A DNA stretch of 64,000 nt from Enoplolaimus lenunculus (GCA_030248215.1 JASANG010002774.1:62001-126000); one strand, 5' to 3'; counted from the stretch's first letter, positions 1 to 13,176 are shown. The notes: generated by a model not told the origin, from the letters alone. Program-made: numbers and translations.

Positions 1-68
1 ATGGGCATTCGTTTACGTTTCCATTAATTTCGCAATAGAAATGCTGGAAATTTCGTTGTTTTTATGCT

Positions 69-116
69 GATAAGTAGTGCGGCAAAGCCACGGATAAGTA
101 GTGCGGCAAAGCCACG
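69..116. repeat. 24-bp tandem duplication
   Basis: The unit taagtagtgcggcaaagcca plus four bases occurs twice in a row with no visible difference. It is a local duplication with no known role. Confidence 0.8.
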
Positions 117-450
117 TAATTAACACAAATTTGCATTGCAGGTTTGCTGTAAATCTCCTATTTCAACTAAAAACGACGAGTTTCATCTTGAATAGTTTTT
201 GCCGCAGTTTCGCTATTTCTTATTTAAAATTTTAGAAATCTTGGAGAAAACTTGCTTACCTCAATTGTAGTGACCGAAAAATAAGGAAAACATCATGGAA
301 ATTTTATAAGTCGTTTTCCATTTCAGATTGTTTAATAACTATCCGTTTGCGTTAGTTTTACAATCCGTTTACACCCTGGCTGGTTTGTAATATTTTCGCG
401 TCCCATCTTTAACTTTTACGAGTGTCTGGTTTTCAGCGGGACTGCAATAT

Positions 451-560
451 CGTAGGCTTAGGCTTTTACACTATTTTCTTTGCTTAGGCTTAGGCTTTTA
501 CACTAGTTTTCTTTGCTTAGGCTTAGGCTTTTACACTAATTTTCTTTGATTAGGCTAAAG
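451..560. repeat. 33-bp tandem repeat containing TTAGGC units
   Basis: About three copies of a 33-bp unit, each holding two adjacent ttaggc-type hexamers (cttaggcttaggc) followed by ttttacacta. TTAGGC is the standard nematode telomere repeat, so this may be an interstitial telomere-like array. It could equally be a minisatellite that contains the hexamer by chance. Confidence 0.75.
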
Positions 561-2700
561 TTTAGTATTATGCTTATACCTACGTCAGTTACGTGGCCAG
601 CTTAGCACTCCAGGGACCAAAACATATTTAGAGAGTTATACGGATAACTCACGCCACTTACAAATGATGCTAAAACTTTCCTCGGAGAGGAACAAAAAAT
701 TTCTAGTGGTGCTGAGACCTTCTGGACCACCTATGCCAATGTATGCGTTGTTGGTTTCCAGGTTTTAGGTTTATGAATATGCTTAGGTTCTTGATGTAAG
801 TCTGTTACTTCCCTAAAAGTAATATTGGCTATTTTTGTCTTAACGAAATCGAGGCGCCGCAGACGTATACATCTGTCAAATGACGTAAACGGTTTGGTTC
901 ATATCAATTTTAGAAATCGGTTTAAGTGTTGTTTACAACACATCGTTTTCTTCAATAATTCTCAGAAACTGAAAACAAGTTTTTTTGTTTAATGCATTGT
1001 TTAATAGCCAACTGAACCACATTTGGTGCACCAATTCAAATCTCATTCATTCATCCATCAATTTTTTCTGGCATAAAACTTTTTTAATGGCTTTTCATTG
1101 AGAAACTGCACCACTAAATCATAATTGCTTATTGTAAAAGCTTTACCTTAATGCGTTTATTGCGAAACTTCTGCGAAACGTGTAGGCTAAACTATTCATT
1201 TTTTTGTTTTGATGCAGCACGCAATGGTTTTTAGCCAGGAGGAGGTAGGTTTTAGAGACCAATCCCATCTTTGAGATTTTTGTAAAACGGAAAGTTTTGA
1301 TCTTTATAGTTTAACACAAGAAATTCTCAGTTCGAATTAAAATACACAAGGCCGCTCCATTCGCCTTCCAAAATCCTACCTACGCCCACGGCAACACGTA
1401 TACGCGTTTTGACGCAAATTCGTAGGTTAAAGTCTTTAAAATTATATGGAATATGTGTGTGTTATAAACGCACACGCGTCATACTAAGCTAATTAAAAAT
1501 TGACAGCCTGCGTTTTTAATGATCATAAAGACGTGGTTGATTTTTGATGAATCAAATTTAAGTTTTTAATACGTTTTAGTGACTGAGGGAGGCGCATCCG
1601 GTACGGCCAGGGGGGCGCACCTAATCTGGTTTACTTAAAACCGATTATATAACGTCAGCACATACATACACACCAATGTGGTGCTGTGCAGCCAGTCATC
1701 GGGGTGCGACAGAGGTGTGCAGGTGTGCCTTCGTCTCCACTTGAAAATAGAGTTTCTAAGTTTTTTGCCATTGTGTAACTTTTAACTGATGTTTCGGCAA
1801 ATTCGGTGTTCAAAATTGTCACAATCATCCTTCATTTCAATCAGAAGTTGCGTCAGTGAGTCTGTGTCTTTAGCGCAATGTTTAAATGTTCAATTGGGCA
1901 AAAGAAACATTTAAAATATTTGACAACACTTCATACATTAATCTTTGTTAAAATTAGCCATGTCACATGTCACAATAGTTACAATAATAATTGTATGTGT
2001 ACCAGGTTTTGTTTTACATCTGGTCGCATCTTTACCAACAACGTGCCACCGTAGGTCCGGTTTGCGTTTGGTTCATAACTCCAGCAAAAAAAATCGACTC
2101 CGCACTGGTAGAATTTTGCCGGAAGTTGGTGCAATTTTAGCAGTGAAATTTTTGGGTCCTTAACATTTATAAAATTTGTACCAATCAGTGGGTTTGTTTG
2201 CCACTTTGAGACACTTTTGAAAGCTTTATACCTGCATAGATTTCTCAGAAATGAATCCTGAAAAATATTTAATAACGCTTTCTATAGTTCTAGATTATTA
2301 ATATCAAAAGTTGCAAGTTAAATGCGATTTATAATTGTTTTTATTGACCTTGTGCTGAGGGATTTTTTCCGCCTCCGAAATTGCTCCATACCACCAACTA
2401 TGTTATTATTTGCTTTTCATATTTCATATGCAAGCATCGTAAATACTGTAATAAAACATCGTGTTTATCCGTTTGAAATCAAATTTTAAATTATTGATAA
2501 ATCATAAATACGTAAACGTCATTGCTTCTTTTCAGCTGCAATATTGTGAAATTGCGAAAACAATTTCGTCAGTTGATGATGGCTGTGAGTCAGTTTTTGA
2601 TTCTGTACAATATGTAAGCGCAATATCATGCAATTCTATTTTCCTCTCTTTTTAAAAATTTGTTTTTGAGATCTTGTTTCGTAATCATAGCAAGCGCAGG
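561..2700. other. No gene recognised
   Basis: AT-rich sequence without a convincing coding region. The short open frames have no recognisable domain and no splice context. Around 1234-1389 are two weakly inverted pieces ending in a tacctacgccc-like motif, resembling a decayed hAT terminus, but this is too weak to call. Confidence 0.6.
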
Positions 2701-3510
2701 CCTGTAGCCAGTTCAATATAGTTTGAGGGAGCGAAACATAAAAGTTTCGCAAGTTGTAAAAGTGAACAAGAAGCCAAACGCAATTCTAGTATTTAATGCC
2801 AAAACAAAATTTTAGTTTGTGTAAAACAGCGAATGCGGAATTTCAGTGCGACGAAATTTATTTTTGAAAATACGCTCATCTTCGTCAAAATTGTAGGCGC
2901 AGCGCTCTGTTTGATGAAAACATTAGAAAAATACTATTAACAAATCCAGTTATTTTATTTTTAGCTTTGCGAGTTCAAAATAAAAACTGTATTCGGTGGA
3001 TAAACGTGCTGGTACAGTTTCAAACTTTTGTGTTTCCACTGCATTTCGCTATATTGTGCTGTAGTTTGCGAAACTTGTTTCATGCAATGACGCAGTTGAT
3101 TTGCTTCGTGGCGAATTTCTAGTACTTATAACCGTCCTTAATTTGACATTTGCCAGAATTGTTAATATTTTAAAATGTTTTACTGTTTCTAAATATATAT
3201 AAAATACGTCATTACACTGCAAAAAATGGTGAGTCAAATTAACTGTCTCCGAAATAGGCTCTAGGGGACTACACAAACTGAGTCAAATTCGACTCCGCCA
3301 GAGTCAAATTCGACTCGCTGAGTTGCACGTTTGACTCGGCTGAGTCCAATTTGATTCAGTTTGTGTGGTCCCGTAGAGCCTGTTTCAGAAAGAGTCAGTT
3401 TGACTCACCAGTTTTTTGCAGTGCGTGCAAGAGTTGAACATTTTTTAAACAGATCAAATCAGTCCAGTGTTTGTGACAGCACTACGCATATATTTATAGC
3501 TGGCTACAGG
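2701..3510. mobile_element. Inverted-repeat element with cctgtagccag termini
   Basis: The left end cctgtagccag is matched exactly in inverse at the right end (ctggctacagg), 810 bp apart. No coding region is visible inside, so it is a non-autonomous DNA element. A foldback repeat sits inside it near the right end, so this element is the older of the two. I see no clean target duplication. Confidence 0.6.
3215..3423. mobile_element. Foldback MITE, gagtcaaa family, copy 1
   Basis: The element is almost a complete palindrome. It opens with cactgcaaaaaatggtgagtc and closes with the inverse, ending in ttttttgcagtg. Its centre is built of repeated gagtcaaattcgactc units. Two more copies lie at 21983-22166 and 22563-22764. 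It lies inside the 2701-3510 element. There is no coding content. Confidence 0.85.
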
Positions 3511-6446
3511 TTCAACATAAGCTTTCTTTAAAAGTCGAATGAATATTTTAATCTTTAAAGCGTAACCAGTATTTTGTAAGTGACGGTCCGGAGTTCCAAA
3601 ATAGAAGAATTGGCATTTACCTCAAGTTCCCTATCTACGCCACTGCAGTTGAAAACATACTGAACGCCATAGCAGCGGCTCATACTGTTTTCATTTTACA
3701 CATCCTACAAAGTATGATAACGAAAATCAAAGGGTGTGTGCCCTGAGTGGAATTAGGTAAGGATTTTGGTACCCGGATCGCGCTTTACCCAGGCAAATAA
3801 TTTTTCATCCGCGTGTTTACCCACGCTAAAAAGGTCTTCCCACGACCCACTATTTAGCCGCGCCTGCAGTTAAGCAGTATCTTAAAGATCGCTGGTGACC
3901 AGAACGGCGGAGGTACGGAATCTGGACCCCCTAGGATTTTCATAAAAACTTGTCCATCCTATAGATCTCGACGAGCTGAATTGAACGGTACCATTTTATT
4001 AGCTGCATGACCAGCGGTTCAGAAGTTATGGCCGTCGATCAGTAACATGTTCGTAAAAGATAAGCTTAACCAGGTTTATTCTTTACACAAGTTTGATTGT
4101 TGTTTGTAATGTTTTATATGATGAAAAGTTAAAATTTTAAGGCAAATTACTATCGAACCGGGGACCCTGCAGTGCTAAAAATGGCACTGTTGAACTCAGT
4201 GCGTCGAAATTTATAAAATGAACCATTTTTTATTAAACTCCTAGGGGGCCCATTTTCCTAGCTTTTTCACAATCACTGACTTAGCTTAGTTAATAGCGTA
4301 TGTTGTCAATTTTACCCGCGTGAAACAAATTTTTACTCGTGGGTATGCCCGCCCGCTGCTGAAATTTTTTACCCTACCCGCGTTTCTCGCGGGTAAAGCC
4401 GCACTCTGGTCTGCGCCCCTCCGACATTTAAATTTCGTGCTTCAGTCCTACATTTCACGTTATTCTTTAGATTTGTTCACAGCCATTTACAATACAGAAA
4501 AATCATACCACTGACGGATCTGAACGTGAGTACCCATGCCAAAGGTCCAGTAGAACAACATCAAAATTATTTCTACCCATGCGTTTGATTTTTTTGTACA
4601 CTTTTGCTTGCCTCCCTTTTTCACTATTATATATCCGCACCTCGCAGCCTCTCACCCATCTGAAATTCCTGAATCCGTCACTAACACAGCAGCTCCAGCT
4701 ATATTAGCAGAAATCAAAAAAAAATTACACACTTCACGTGACGAAACACCCATTATAGTGCGCGCGTGACAATTTTGAGTTTCACGTTTTACAGTTGCAA
4801 ATACAAAAATTGCTGAAGGAGAGCCACTCGATATGCTGCAAAAACTCGCGAATGAACGACAAACTAAGCGCCATTCTAGTGCTGCTACACCTTAAAATGC
4901 AATGTGAAATCTTGGTTTTATTCCGCGTTGGGGAACTAAAGCCGGCGTTCCCCTCTTGGATCTTGCCAGTTGTGTGGTGTATGAACGATTTTTACTACAC
5001 ACATGTTTGTTTAAATACAACTACGTATCCATTTTAAAATATGCCTACGCAAACGAAACGTGGGAAGAGTTTTTTTGTTGTATTAATATTACACAGTTTT
5101 TGATAGCTGAAGTTACGGTTCCCAAGCATATTATTCATGCTACAAACAGCTCGTATTTTACTGTTTGTGTCAATGATCAGAGAGCGCACACAGTAATCGG
5201 GTATTGAGCTGATATTATATCGTTGTGAAATTTTTGTACAAACGAGAAAAGCACCGTTACATGGTTTAGAATTAACTCTGAAATTTTAGAATCCAATAAT
5301 CTAAAAAAATTAAATGATGGAAATTATATCTTCCCTAGGTACCGACCCGAAATGAAATCCTGGTAACGTTACTGTTTGTATATAAAGCGTATTATCGTTT
5401 GAAAAGTGAATTCTACGCTGTTATTGTTTCGATTGTAGAGTATTAAGCAATGTCAAATACTATCAACTGGAAAATTCGCTGGGGTATAACCGGAGGTCTG
5501 ATTCTGGCTCCGGCAAAAAATCGACCTTCTGCGGCGGCATTTTTCAGTTCCGGTTGCGCCCTGCTATTCAGTTAATACTCATATCTGGAATTTAGTTTGC
5601 TTGTAGTACTTGCTATGTTTCAGCGTACTGTAAACTGTATATATATGCTGCTTTAGTAAATTTCAGAAACTGTTGTGTGATTTTGCGTTGATTTACGCTT
5701 ACACCCACAGTTTGCGTGGGTGGAGGTGCGGTTTTGAAATTTTACGAGTAATTCCTGATCGATGCTTATTTAGTTTTAGAATTTTAACTTGTTTGGTAGT
5801 AGTGTTTCTAGTTTTGTGCTTGATATGTGAATGTGAACTGGCATGTGATTTTATTTACGAAAGTTCGTTTGTTTGGTCGGCTCGACAATAAGCATCTATG
5901 TCTCTTACAAAGTTTTGATTTTAACCAATAGCGCATACAAGAGCAAGTGGTGGGATAGAGGGGAATATATCCCATGCGAAATTTTTGGAGAAACAACCAA
6001 AAAACAGACTAGAAGGAGACCTTCTAGATCCTAGAGGGCAAAAATTTTCGTTTACACGACGCTATACCGTAACGAATTGAAATTCTGACTACGCTTTTGA
6101 TCTTAAGCCAAAATATCTTGACAGCTGAGCAGGAACGTGCTTGACCGTGGGTTCAGTAATTATTGGTCAAAGTTCTGTCCAAGTTATAAGCTTTATTTTT
6201 GGTTTGCATTTTTATAATTTTTATATTCAGTCGATTTTTAGGCACAGGTACACTACACTGACCTCATATAAATTAAGTAAGTTGAGGAGCTGGCTACCCG
6301 GGTTGGCGCATCGGCGTAGTTGTCGAACTCCCTTTGCAGAAAATTTACGGGTTCCCCTATGCATTTCGTCGTGCCTACCCTCCTAGACTCACCTGATGTT
6401 ATGAGTATGCAAAGTAAATGATGATAATGAACTACATCATATATTT
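3511..6446. other. No gene recognised
   Basis: Nothing definite. Open frames of 60-85 codons occur, two overlapping near 4795-5207, but none resembles a known family and none has plausible splice partners. A tRNA-like string with a box-A-like tggcgcatcgg occurs near 6300 but does not fold convincingly. Confidence 0.5.
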
Positions 6447-7008
6447 GGGGTTTTTTCCGTTGTCACCCACAAATGGTCGGATTCCAAGATTTTTTGCAAC
6501 CCCGCTTCTCATGACCTTTGCTTCCCTGATCATGTCACCCCCAAATTTGATTTTTTTTTGAAAATTTCGATTTTGTAAGATGCCAAGGTGCCTGCTTGTG
6601 GTTGGGATCTAAACATGTTTAGACAACCTTCATATACCATTCACCGAAGCCTGCGGCGCTGAATAGAATGGTGATAATCTTTTTACAATCATTTGGTTAA
6701 TGAGTTATTGTCAAATAACTAATTAGGTGCCATCCAAAATTGCTGTTGACGTATTAAATCAGTTACTTGACCATAACTTGTTAGCAATCGCCTGATTGCT
6801 TGAAGTTTAATACCATTCAATTCAGTTCCTCAAACTGTGCAAACGGTTTGTAATTTGACTAACTTTTTTTACAAAAATTTTTAGATACCAACAATGAAAT
6901 CTTGGAACCCGGAGCTTAAAAATAGATTTTTTCAAACTTGGAATTTGTGTGTGAAACGGTCAGGGTAGCTCGTATGTAGAAAGTTGAAAGATGGATAACG
7001 AAAAGATA
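6447..7008. mobile_element. hAT-like MITE, gggtctttttcgg family, older copy
   Basis: Its left end (ggggttttttccgttgtcac then acaaatggtcgg) and right end (ggataacgaaaagata) match the termini of the better copies at 7691-8146 and 8249-8784. The interior shares their tcagttacttgaccataact stretch. More diverged than those two, and no target duplication can be read. Confidence 0.6.
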
Positions 7009-7690
7009 CATTGAAATCACTCGAATTTGGTCTGAAAACGAGCATTGACCAAAAGCTTGCATTTCAGTACAAGTCAGCAAAAGCACTTGTTTCCATGTTT
7101 TCGTATCACCAAAATGAGTCAGCTTAAATTGTCTTTATCCTCTTCTTCCACTAAAACCCATTATGATTCATTGACGAAACATTATTTTACTGTTCAAATT
7201 TAACAATATTTTATCGTTTTTCAACCAATTTGATATTATTTATTCTTTGACGGCTCATAAAAAAATCTTACTGTCTTGCAAATGAAGGTCATTTTCAGCA
7301 GTTTGAGAATTGGTTGACTGACGTAGAGAATAATTTCGTAGTTGCAATGGAAACAACAAAGGATTTTACTGTTTTTAAACCAAAACAATCGAATTATGTT
7401 TATGATCAGGACATTGATATCACAATTCGTTGTTGTCCGACATTACTCGCAACTCGACATTTTGTTGTCCATCATAATGTCTCTAGTCAGCTAGGGGTGT
7501 TAAAAAATTGTTGGCGTTGGTGACGGATATATACATAGTGAAAAACAAAACGGATGTTTCCCCTCCTGAAGTTTGAAAGACGAGAAAAAGTACTTTTAAC
7601 AGGCTTTAGTCCAAACTCCTCAATGAAGAGGTCAAATTTCTACGATATAAGATTGTACCCTCCCGAACTGAAATCCTAGCTACACCTTTG

Positions 7691-8146
7691 AGTTTTTCGG
7701 TTATCCGTCCCAGTCGGCGTTTGCCCAAAAATGGTCGGATTTTAAATTTTTTTTGCATATTTGACTTCTCATGACCTCGTCTGATCATTACACGGTCAAA
7801 TTTGAATTTTTGAAAAATTCGATTTTTAAGGTCTCAAGCTCTCTGCTTGGGTTTGGGACCCAAACCATTTTTTCAAAAAGTTAGACAAATGTATATATAG
7901 CATTCAATGGAGCTTGCGGAGCTGAGTAGAATGGTGTTAAACTTTTTGTGCGCCAAATCAGTTAGTTGACCATAACTCTTTAGCCAGACATCTGATTGCC
8001 GAAAGTTTACCACTAAAATCCGCTCTGCAAGCTGCGTGGAATCGTATATAATTTGTCTAACGGTCATGAAAAGCTCAAATATGCAAAATTTTCAAAATCC
8101 AACCATTTTTGGGCAAAAGTCGACTGAGGGATAACGAAAAAGACCC
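7691..8146. mobile_element. hAT-like MITE with 8-bp target duplication
   Basis: The termini run agtttttcggttatcc at the left to ggataacgaaaaagaccc at the right, as inverted repeats of about 90 bp. The 8-bp direct repeat CACCTTTG flanks it exactly (7683-7690 and 8147-8154). An 8-bp duplication is the mark of hAT-superfamily insertion. There is no transposase, so it must have moved with enzyme supplied in trans. Confidence 0.85.
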
Positions 8147-8248
8147 CACCTTTGTCAGGGATGATGCGTTATCGTAAACTGTACTAATGCATGCGAGTTC
8201 AGAAAGTGGCGTGGAGATCGACAAGCATGAGCGTTAGTTGGATTTGCC

Positions 8249-8784
8249 GGGTCTTTTTGGTTATCCCCCCACCCCGCGTTTGCCCAAAAGTGGTCGGATT
8301 TTGAAAATTTTGGCATATTTGAGCTTCTCATCATTTGCCATGATCATTTCACTCCCTTGTCCAAAAGTTTAACAAGTTATATACCATTTGATTTAGCTGG
8401 CAGAGCTGAGTCCAACGGTGTTACATTTTTTGCAATCAAACGATTGATTAACGAATTATGGTCAAATAACTGATTTGGCGCCGACCCAAAACGTTGGCAG
8501 AGCGCCAAATCAGTTAGCTGACAATAACTCGTTAACCGATCATCTGAGTACAAAAAATTTACCACCAATGCACTCAGCTAGGAAAGCTGCATGGAATTGT
8601 GTATAATTTATCAATTTTTTGAGTATTTTTTGGGTCTTGGGACTTTAAAAAATCGGATTTTTCAAAAATACAAATTTGGCCATGGAATGATAAGGGGAGG
8701 GCATGAGAAGCTCAAATATGTAAAAATTTTCAAAATCCGACCACTTTTGGGCAACCGCGGACTGGGGGATAACCGAAAAGACCC
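8249..8784. mobile_element. hAT-like MITE with perfect 8-bp target duplication
   Basis: It begins gggtctttttggttatcc and ends gataaccgaaaagaccc. The 8-bp direct repeat GATTTGCC lies at 8241-8248 and 8785-8792. Both ends carry the tttgcccaaaagtggtcgga motif in inverted orientation. The 106-codon open frame across its right half only reads through the terminal repeat and is not a gene. Confidence 0.9.
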
Positions 8785-8996
8785 GATTTGCCACTCTATT
8801 ATATTGTATAACAATCCTGTTTACCTTAATGATCGTGTAACGATGCCAACTCGAATTGTTTGCCCACAACTGCGGCTCAAATTGCATTACCAATTAGTGT
8901 CCCGCATTTAACAACTGCCCTGCGTTGCCCCTCAATCATTGCGGACCTATTTTTTGACGCCCAACCAAGGGTGTATATAAAGGGGAGGATAGAGGG

Positions 8997-9395
8997 CAGG
9001 GTACAACCGGAATTCCGGTTCCAGTGGGAAAATCCGGTATTTTTCACTATTAGGTTCCGGTAAAAATCCGGTATTTTTTCACCTGAATTTTTCGGTATTT
9101 TCGGTATTGAAAATTTTCTTCATTCGAAAATTTAAGAAGAATTTGACATATTATTGTAACGTATTTTCTAAAGTTGTCTGAGCGTGTATTGCTAAAAGTT
9201 TCAATTTGAGTCATACTCCATAATTTATCATACATTTCCAGTTACTGCATTTGTTTCAGGATTTTGGCATCCTAAATGGTGTGTTTACACCGTTAAATTT
9301 TGTTAACAGGAATTTTTTGTTTTCCGGTTCCGGTATTTTTTAACTTTCCTGTACCGGTTCCGTTTCCGGTATTTTTTAATTCCGATTGCATCCTG
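8997..9395. mobile_element. MITE with ccggaattccgg-rich ends, copy 1
   Basis: It opens cagggtacaaccggaattcc and closes tccgattgcatcctg. Next to both termini are runs of ggtattttt and ttccggt units. Same family as the copies at 15222-15631, 37116-37536 and 38778-39162, two of which have 8-bp duplications. No duplication is legible here. Confidence 0.7.
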
Positions 9396-10449
9396 AAGGG
9401 ATACATCCCTTTTGGGCTAGCTATCTGTTGGCTTTACGAGTCTAAACACAGAGGTTATAATGTCCCAAAACAAACTCTGGCTATATCTCTGTATGCAAAA
9501 CTGATCACAGTTGTATGAATTTGTTAAATTGACTACGGCTGACCTGTAAAGTATAACTTCAGCTTTAACTTAGAATTAACTTCAGATTGCTTATTATCTT
9601 CGAAGCAAAGGCAAATTGTTAGTGTTGCGATATTTCATAGTTGACTGCAAATATATAAAAACAGGCGTAAATTATCAATTATCGAAGTCGTGTTGTTGCG
9701 AAATTTTGAAGCCACCAGCTTATCGAGTTTGTTATAAACGATAAGCTTTAATAAACTAAATGATACTGTTATTATATTCTCGTTCGGAACATTATAAAAG
9801 CTACAATTACAAGCGGAGTTATCATTTCAAAGCGGTCATTTGTCTATTATCCGTTTTATGAACACCTACGCATTTATGTGTGGTGTAATTTAGTGTCTGC
9901 AGCGATTTTCTATTGCCACAAATAATTGCGATTATAAAGCGGTGGCGTTTTCGATTTTGGCATGTTAGCAAACGGGTTGGTTTAGTGAAAAGTTGACAAT
10001 AAAGAGAAGACTTGTATTCATATTTTGATAAAGCTTGGGCTTTTAACCAGCTCACTTTCCTAGGTGGTCTAATTTTGACAGGAGGAGCATACAAGGGTTT
10101 CCGATGGGGATGATTTTAAGTGAGGTTTGAGTGTTGTGTGTTTTTTAATAAATTGTGATAATCATATTTAATTCAGCACAACCAAAAATCAAAATTAATT
10201 TTGTTTTAAAATTAAAAGTTCGCTTTTTAATAATTTTTATTCTTCTCGTAGAATCTTATCTTCTTTACATTTCAATATTCCTATGGGGGCAAACATTTTT
10301 GTGTGGGGGGATGCTGAGCAGAGCTCCCGGTGGCCTTATCTAGTTGGGCCAATTAGCTGTGTCTTTATAACAGCAACCGGTGCAAAATTAGCCGGATTAA
10401 GCATCACTTTACGCTCTTGCCGGAACCGGATATTGAAGTACTGTTGTTA
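9396..10449. other. No gene recognised
   Basis: AT-rich. The longest open frame (about 90 codons, minus strand, 9822-10094) has no recognisable domain. Nothing else noted. Confidence 0.5.
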
Positions 10450-11057
10450 TCTGAATAAGACGGGTAATAGAGGATGACCCCATTTTGAATCCAGGGTGCG
10501 ACCGGGTATCCTTCCAGTTTAATATCCGGTAAAAACTGATTTTCGTATCCGGTATAAACGAACCGGATATTTAAGTTTGTGGAGCGGAATATCATAAAGT
10601 TACTTTTTTTCAAGTGAGCGTCTTTAACATCTTGCTGGCGATTACATTTCTAGGCAAGTCAAGAAGTTCAAGTTTTGATGCGTTCTCAGCCACTTTTACC
10701 TTAAGCGAAACAGAACTTAAACGCGTTTTTCATAAATAATTTCAGTTTATCAACAGCAATTATGAACTTTATAACAGACAAAAACATTAAGCACGCTAAA
10801 AATACAGCGAAAAAGAAATTATTTTAACAATACAATATCCGGTTCCGTTTCCGCTAAAAAATTCAATATTCGTATCCAGTTCCGGTATCTGGTAATTTAA
10901 TATCAGGTCGCACCTTGTAATTTGGTCCCATCAACATGGGTCTGTATCCTTAATCGGATGGGCGAATTAAAACACAAACTGTACGTAACCGGATAACAGG
11001 GGTGACTAAACTCTGGAGAGACGAAATAAATATCAGTGACACATCTTGTTCGGGCGC
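10450..11057. mobile_element. Inverted-repeat element (gaataaga termini) with a nested MITE
   Basis: Its left end (gaataagacgggtaatagag) and right end (aaataaatatcagtgacaca then tcttgttcggg) match the ends of a small element at 41773-42010. The extra length here comes from a separate MITE inserted at 10492-10917. Confidence 0.6.
10492..10917. mobile_element. MITE with aatatccgg-rich ends, nested
   Basis: It starts cagggtgcgaccgggtatcc and ends atatcaggtcgcaccttg, so the cagggtgc terminus is inverted at both ends. Iterated atccggt motifs lie next to the termini. It is inserted in the element spanning 10450-11057. Confidence 0.7.
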
Positions 11058-12660
11058 TACAGTATTAACCAGCCGACTTTGAAATTTTTTGGTATATGCT
11101 TAAACCCTGGTATAGTTAGTCAAATATTAGCCGTGAGAGCTCCCGAACTCACTGCGTTGTTTTCAGAAGCAATATTGGCTTCTTTTATTAGCAGTCAAGT
11201 AAACAAATATCAAAAAGTCAATTATAGAAATGATTTTTGCAGCCAAATACCAATCAGACAAATTTTAGTTTAAATGATCAAGTTACTGATAATATGTTAA
11301 TTCTGATAATTCTGCAGACCTTGCAGAATGTTCTGGAAGCCAAATTAATTTATACATTGTTCCGATAAAATTTACTTTAAAAATTTATATATCACTTGTT
11401 GTGTGAGAAATGTAGCAGGTGAATTTCAATAGATCCACTTTGTTACAGCCGCAAGGTGTTAGTGTTGGGTTTATTTAGGCATACCTAACTGGTAAATTAG
11501 CCATTATTTTTTTGGAAGACTGGCGGCAATAACTATAACGCAATATTTAGACATTTCACGTTACCGCAAGTGTCAGATGGTATTTTGTGCCAACCTATAA
11601 ATGATCGTATATAATTTGCCAAATTATACATTTCGCAGGTCACTTCTTGGTAGATTGATTTTGCAACCAGATCGCTGCAGGGTGAAGGATAGTATATTCG
11701 TGGTAGGTCAATAACGTTCTTCCTATAATTAATTTTTAAAATAAAATTGCTTCTTTTCACAATAATGTAGCAGGTGAATTTCAAGAAATCCATTTAATAA
11801 CAGACGCAAAGCATGTTGGGGCAGTTCCTAGTAGTAATTGAGCTAGCATTTTTTTAAACCCGAGGCATTGTCAATTATCAGTTGGTTCAAAGCTAAAAAT
11901 ATGATTGTTATATTTGACAAGGTAAAATTTTCTAGATTGACTTTGGCAAACGCAGCGTCATAAGGTGGAATTAGTATACGTACGTGTGAAGTAATCTTTG
12001 ATATTTTAAGCTTGGGAAATTTCTGATAATTAAATAAATTTCAGGTGGTTTAATTATAACGCAAATAGGATTGAGTAATTACAATATGACGCAATTTGAT
12101 GGATAATCTCGCTCACGTCAAGCATATTTATAGAGTACGCAGTGCGGATAATTTAAGTATTTGAGAAAATTGATTTGGCGTGAGAATTTGCATTGTGTTT
12201 GTTAGGTAATCGTAATGAAGTAGCGCAGGTAATTGTTTGTCTGCAGTTGTTGTTCCATAAATAAAAAAAATACGTATAGATTGGATTAATAAGTCAATTT
12301 TGGTTAATATTAAACTCAGTGAGAGAAAAACAAGTCAGGCGCATACTGCGTGGGCTCGTCGGAATATAAAGTGTCCAACAAAGCACACAGCTGGTTTGCA
12401 TTGAAAAATACTTTTTAGTCGAAACGAACAAGTGTAGCGCTTGGATGCTACACTCACACTATTGTTGTTTTCATTTTCATTTGATTATAGATCAGATTGC
12501 TTTTTTAGAGTAGATTATTGTAAAACCTACGATATAGGCGAATTTCGAAGGATGTTTACTATCGACTCGTCTGCGCTTGCTGCGTTTAAAATAGCTGCAG
12601 AGGCGAAATTTTTGTAAAAAAATATTGATGGGACTAACTAGGATCAAGAAGTATGCGTTC
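11058..12660. other. No gene recognised
   Basis: AT-rich. A phrase near 11411-11440 (gtagcaggtgaatttcaa) recurs near 11767, suggesting an old repeat. No coding content could be supported. Confidence 0.5.
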
Positions 12661-13176
12661 AGTGCCGGAGTAGGCTATAGGGTGGGCCCCCCAAAATTTC
12701 AGGGGGGCCCTTGCGATGATAAGAATATTTTCCAAATTTTTGTTTAAAATCTTGTTAGAATGGGCGCACGCAAGTGGGGGTATGGAAGGTGGCTGCTCCG
12801 GCCTTGTATTCGTTGTAGGAAAAACCCTTTTTGGCCGAACAATAATTTACTGAAAAATATACGCTTAAAAACCCCCGTATTGGGGATGTTATTCCAGTAA
12901 TGAAATACCCCTCACAGGGTCGGACTAAGGCTTCTTAGCGACCGAGGCTACATTTTTGCCCAGGCCCCTCATTGGTCAATGAAACTAAAAAACCGTTGTT
13001 TAAGAAAGCTGTATTGTAGAATAGAGAACAGATTTTACAAATATTTTCATAAATTTTAAGGAAATGTCGACAGTTATCTTTAAATACGGTTACACCACCG
13101 CGGCAGACTACGCTGGCCCCCAAAATTCTGGGTGGGGGCCCTTAAATGGGGGTATAGGGGTGGCTGCTCCGGTCCT
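12661..13176. mobile_element. Pair of cggactaagg/ggtggctgctccgg hAT-like MITE copies
   Basis: Two related pieces (12661-12809 and 12916-13176) both end in ggtggctgctccgg followed by ccttg or tcctg. The second begins cagggtcggac, near-inverse to its own end. Both carry a block of the form ggcccccaaaattc..gggggccc. cagggtcgg-type ends are common in hAT MITEs. Confidence 0.6.

Noticed and set aside
8591-8911. 106-codon open frame
   Set aside because: It reads through the right terminal repeat of a MITE and has no domain.
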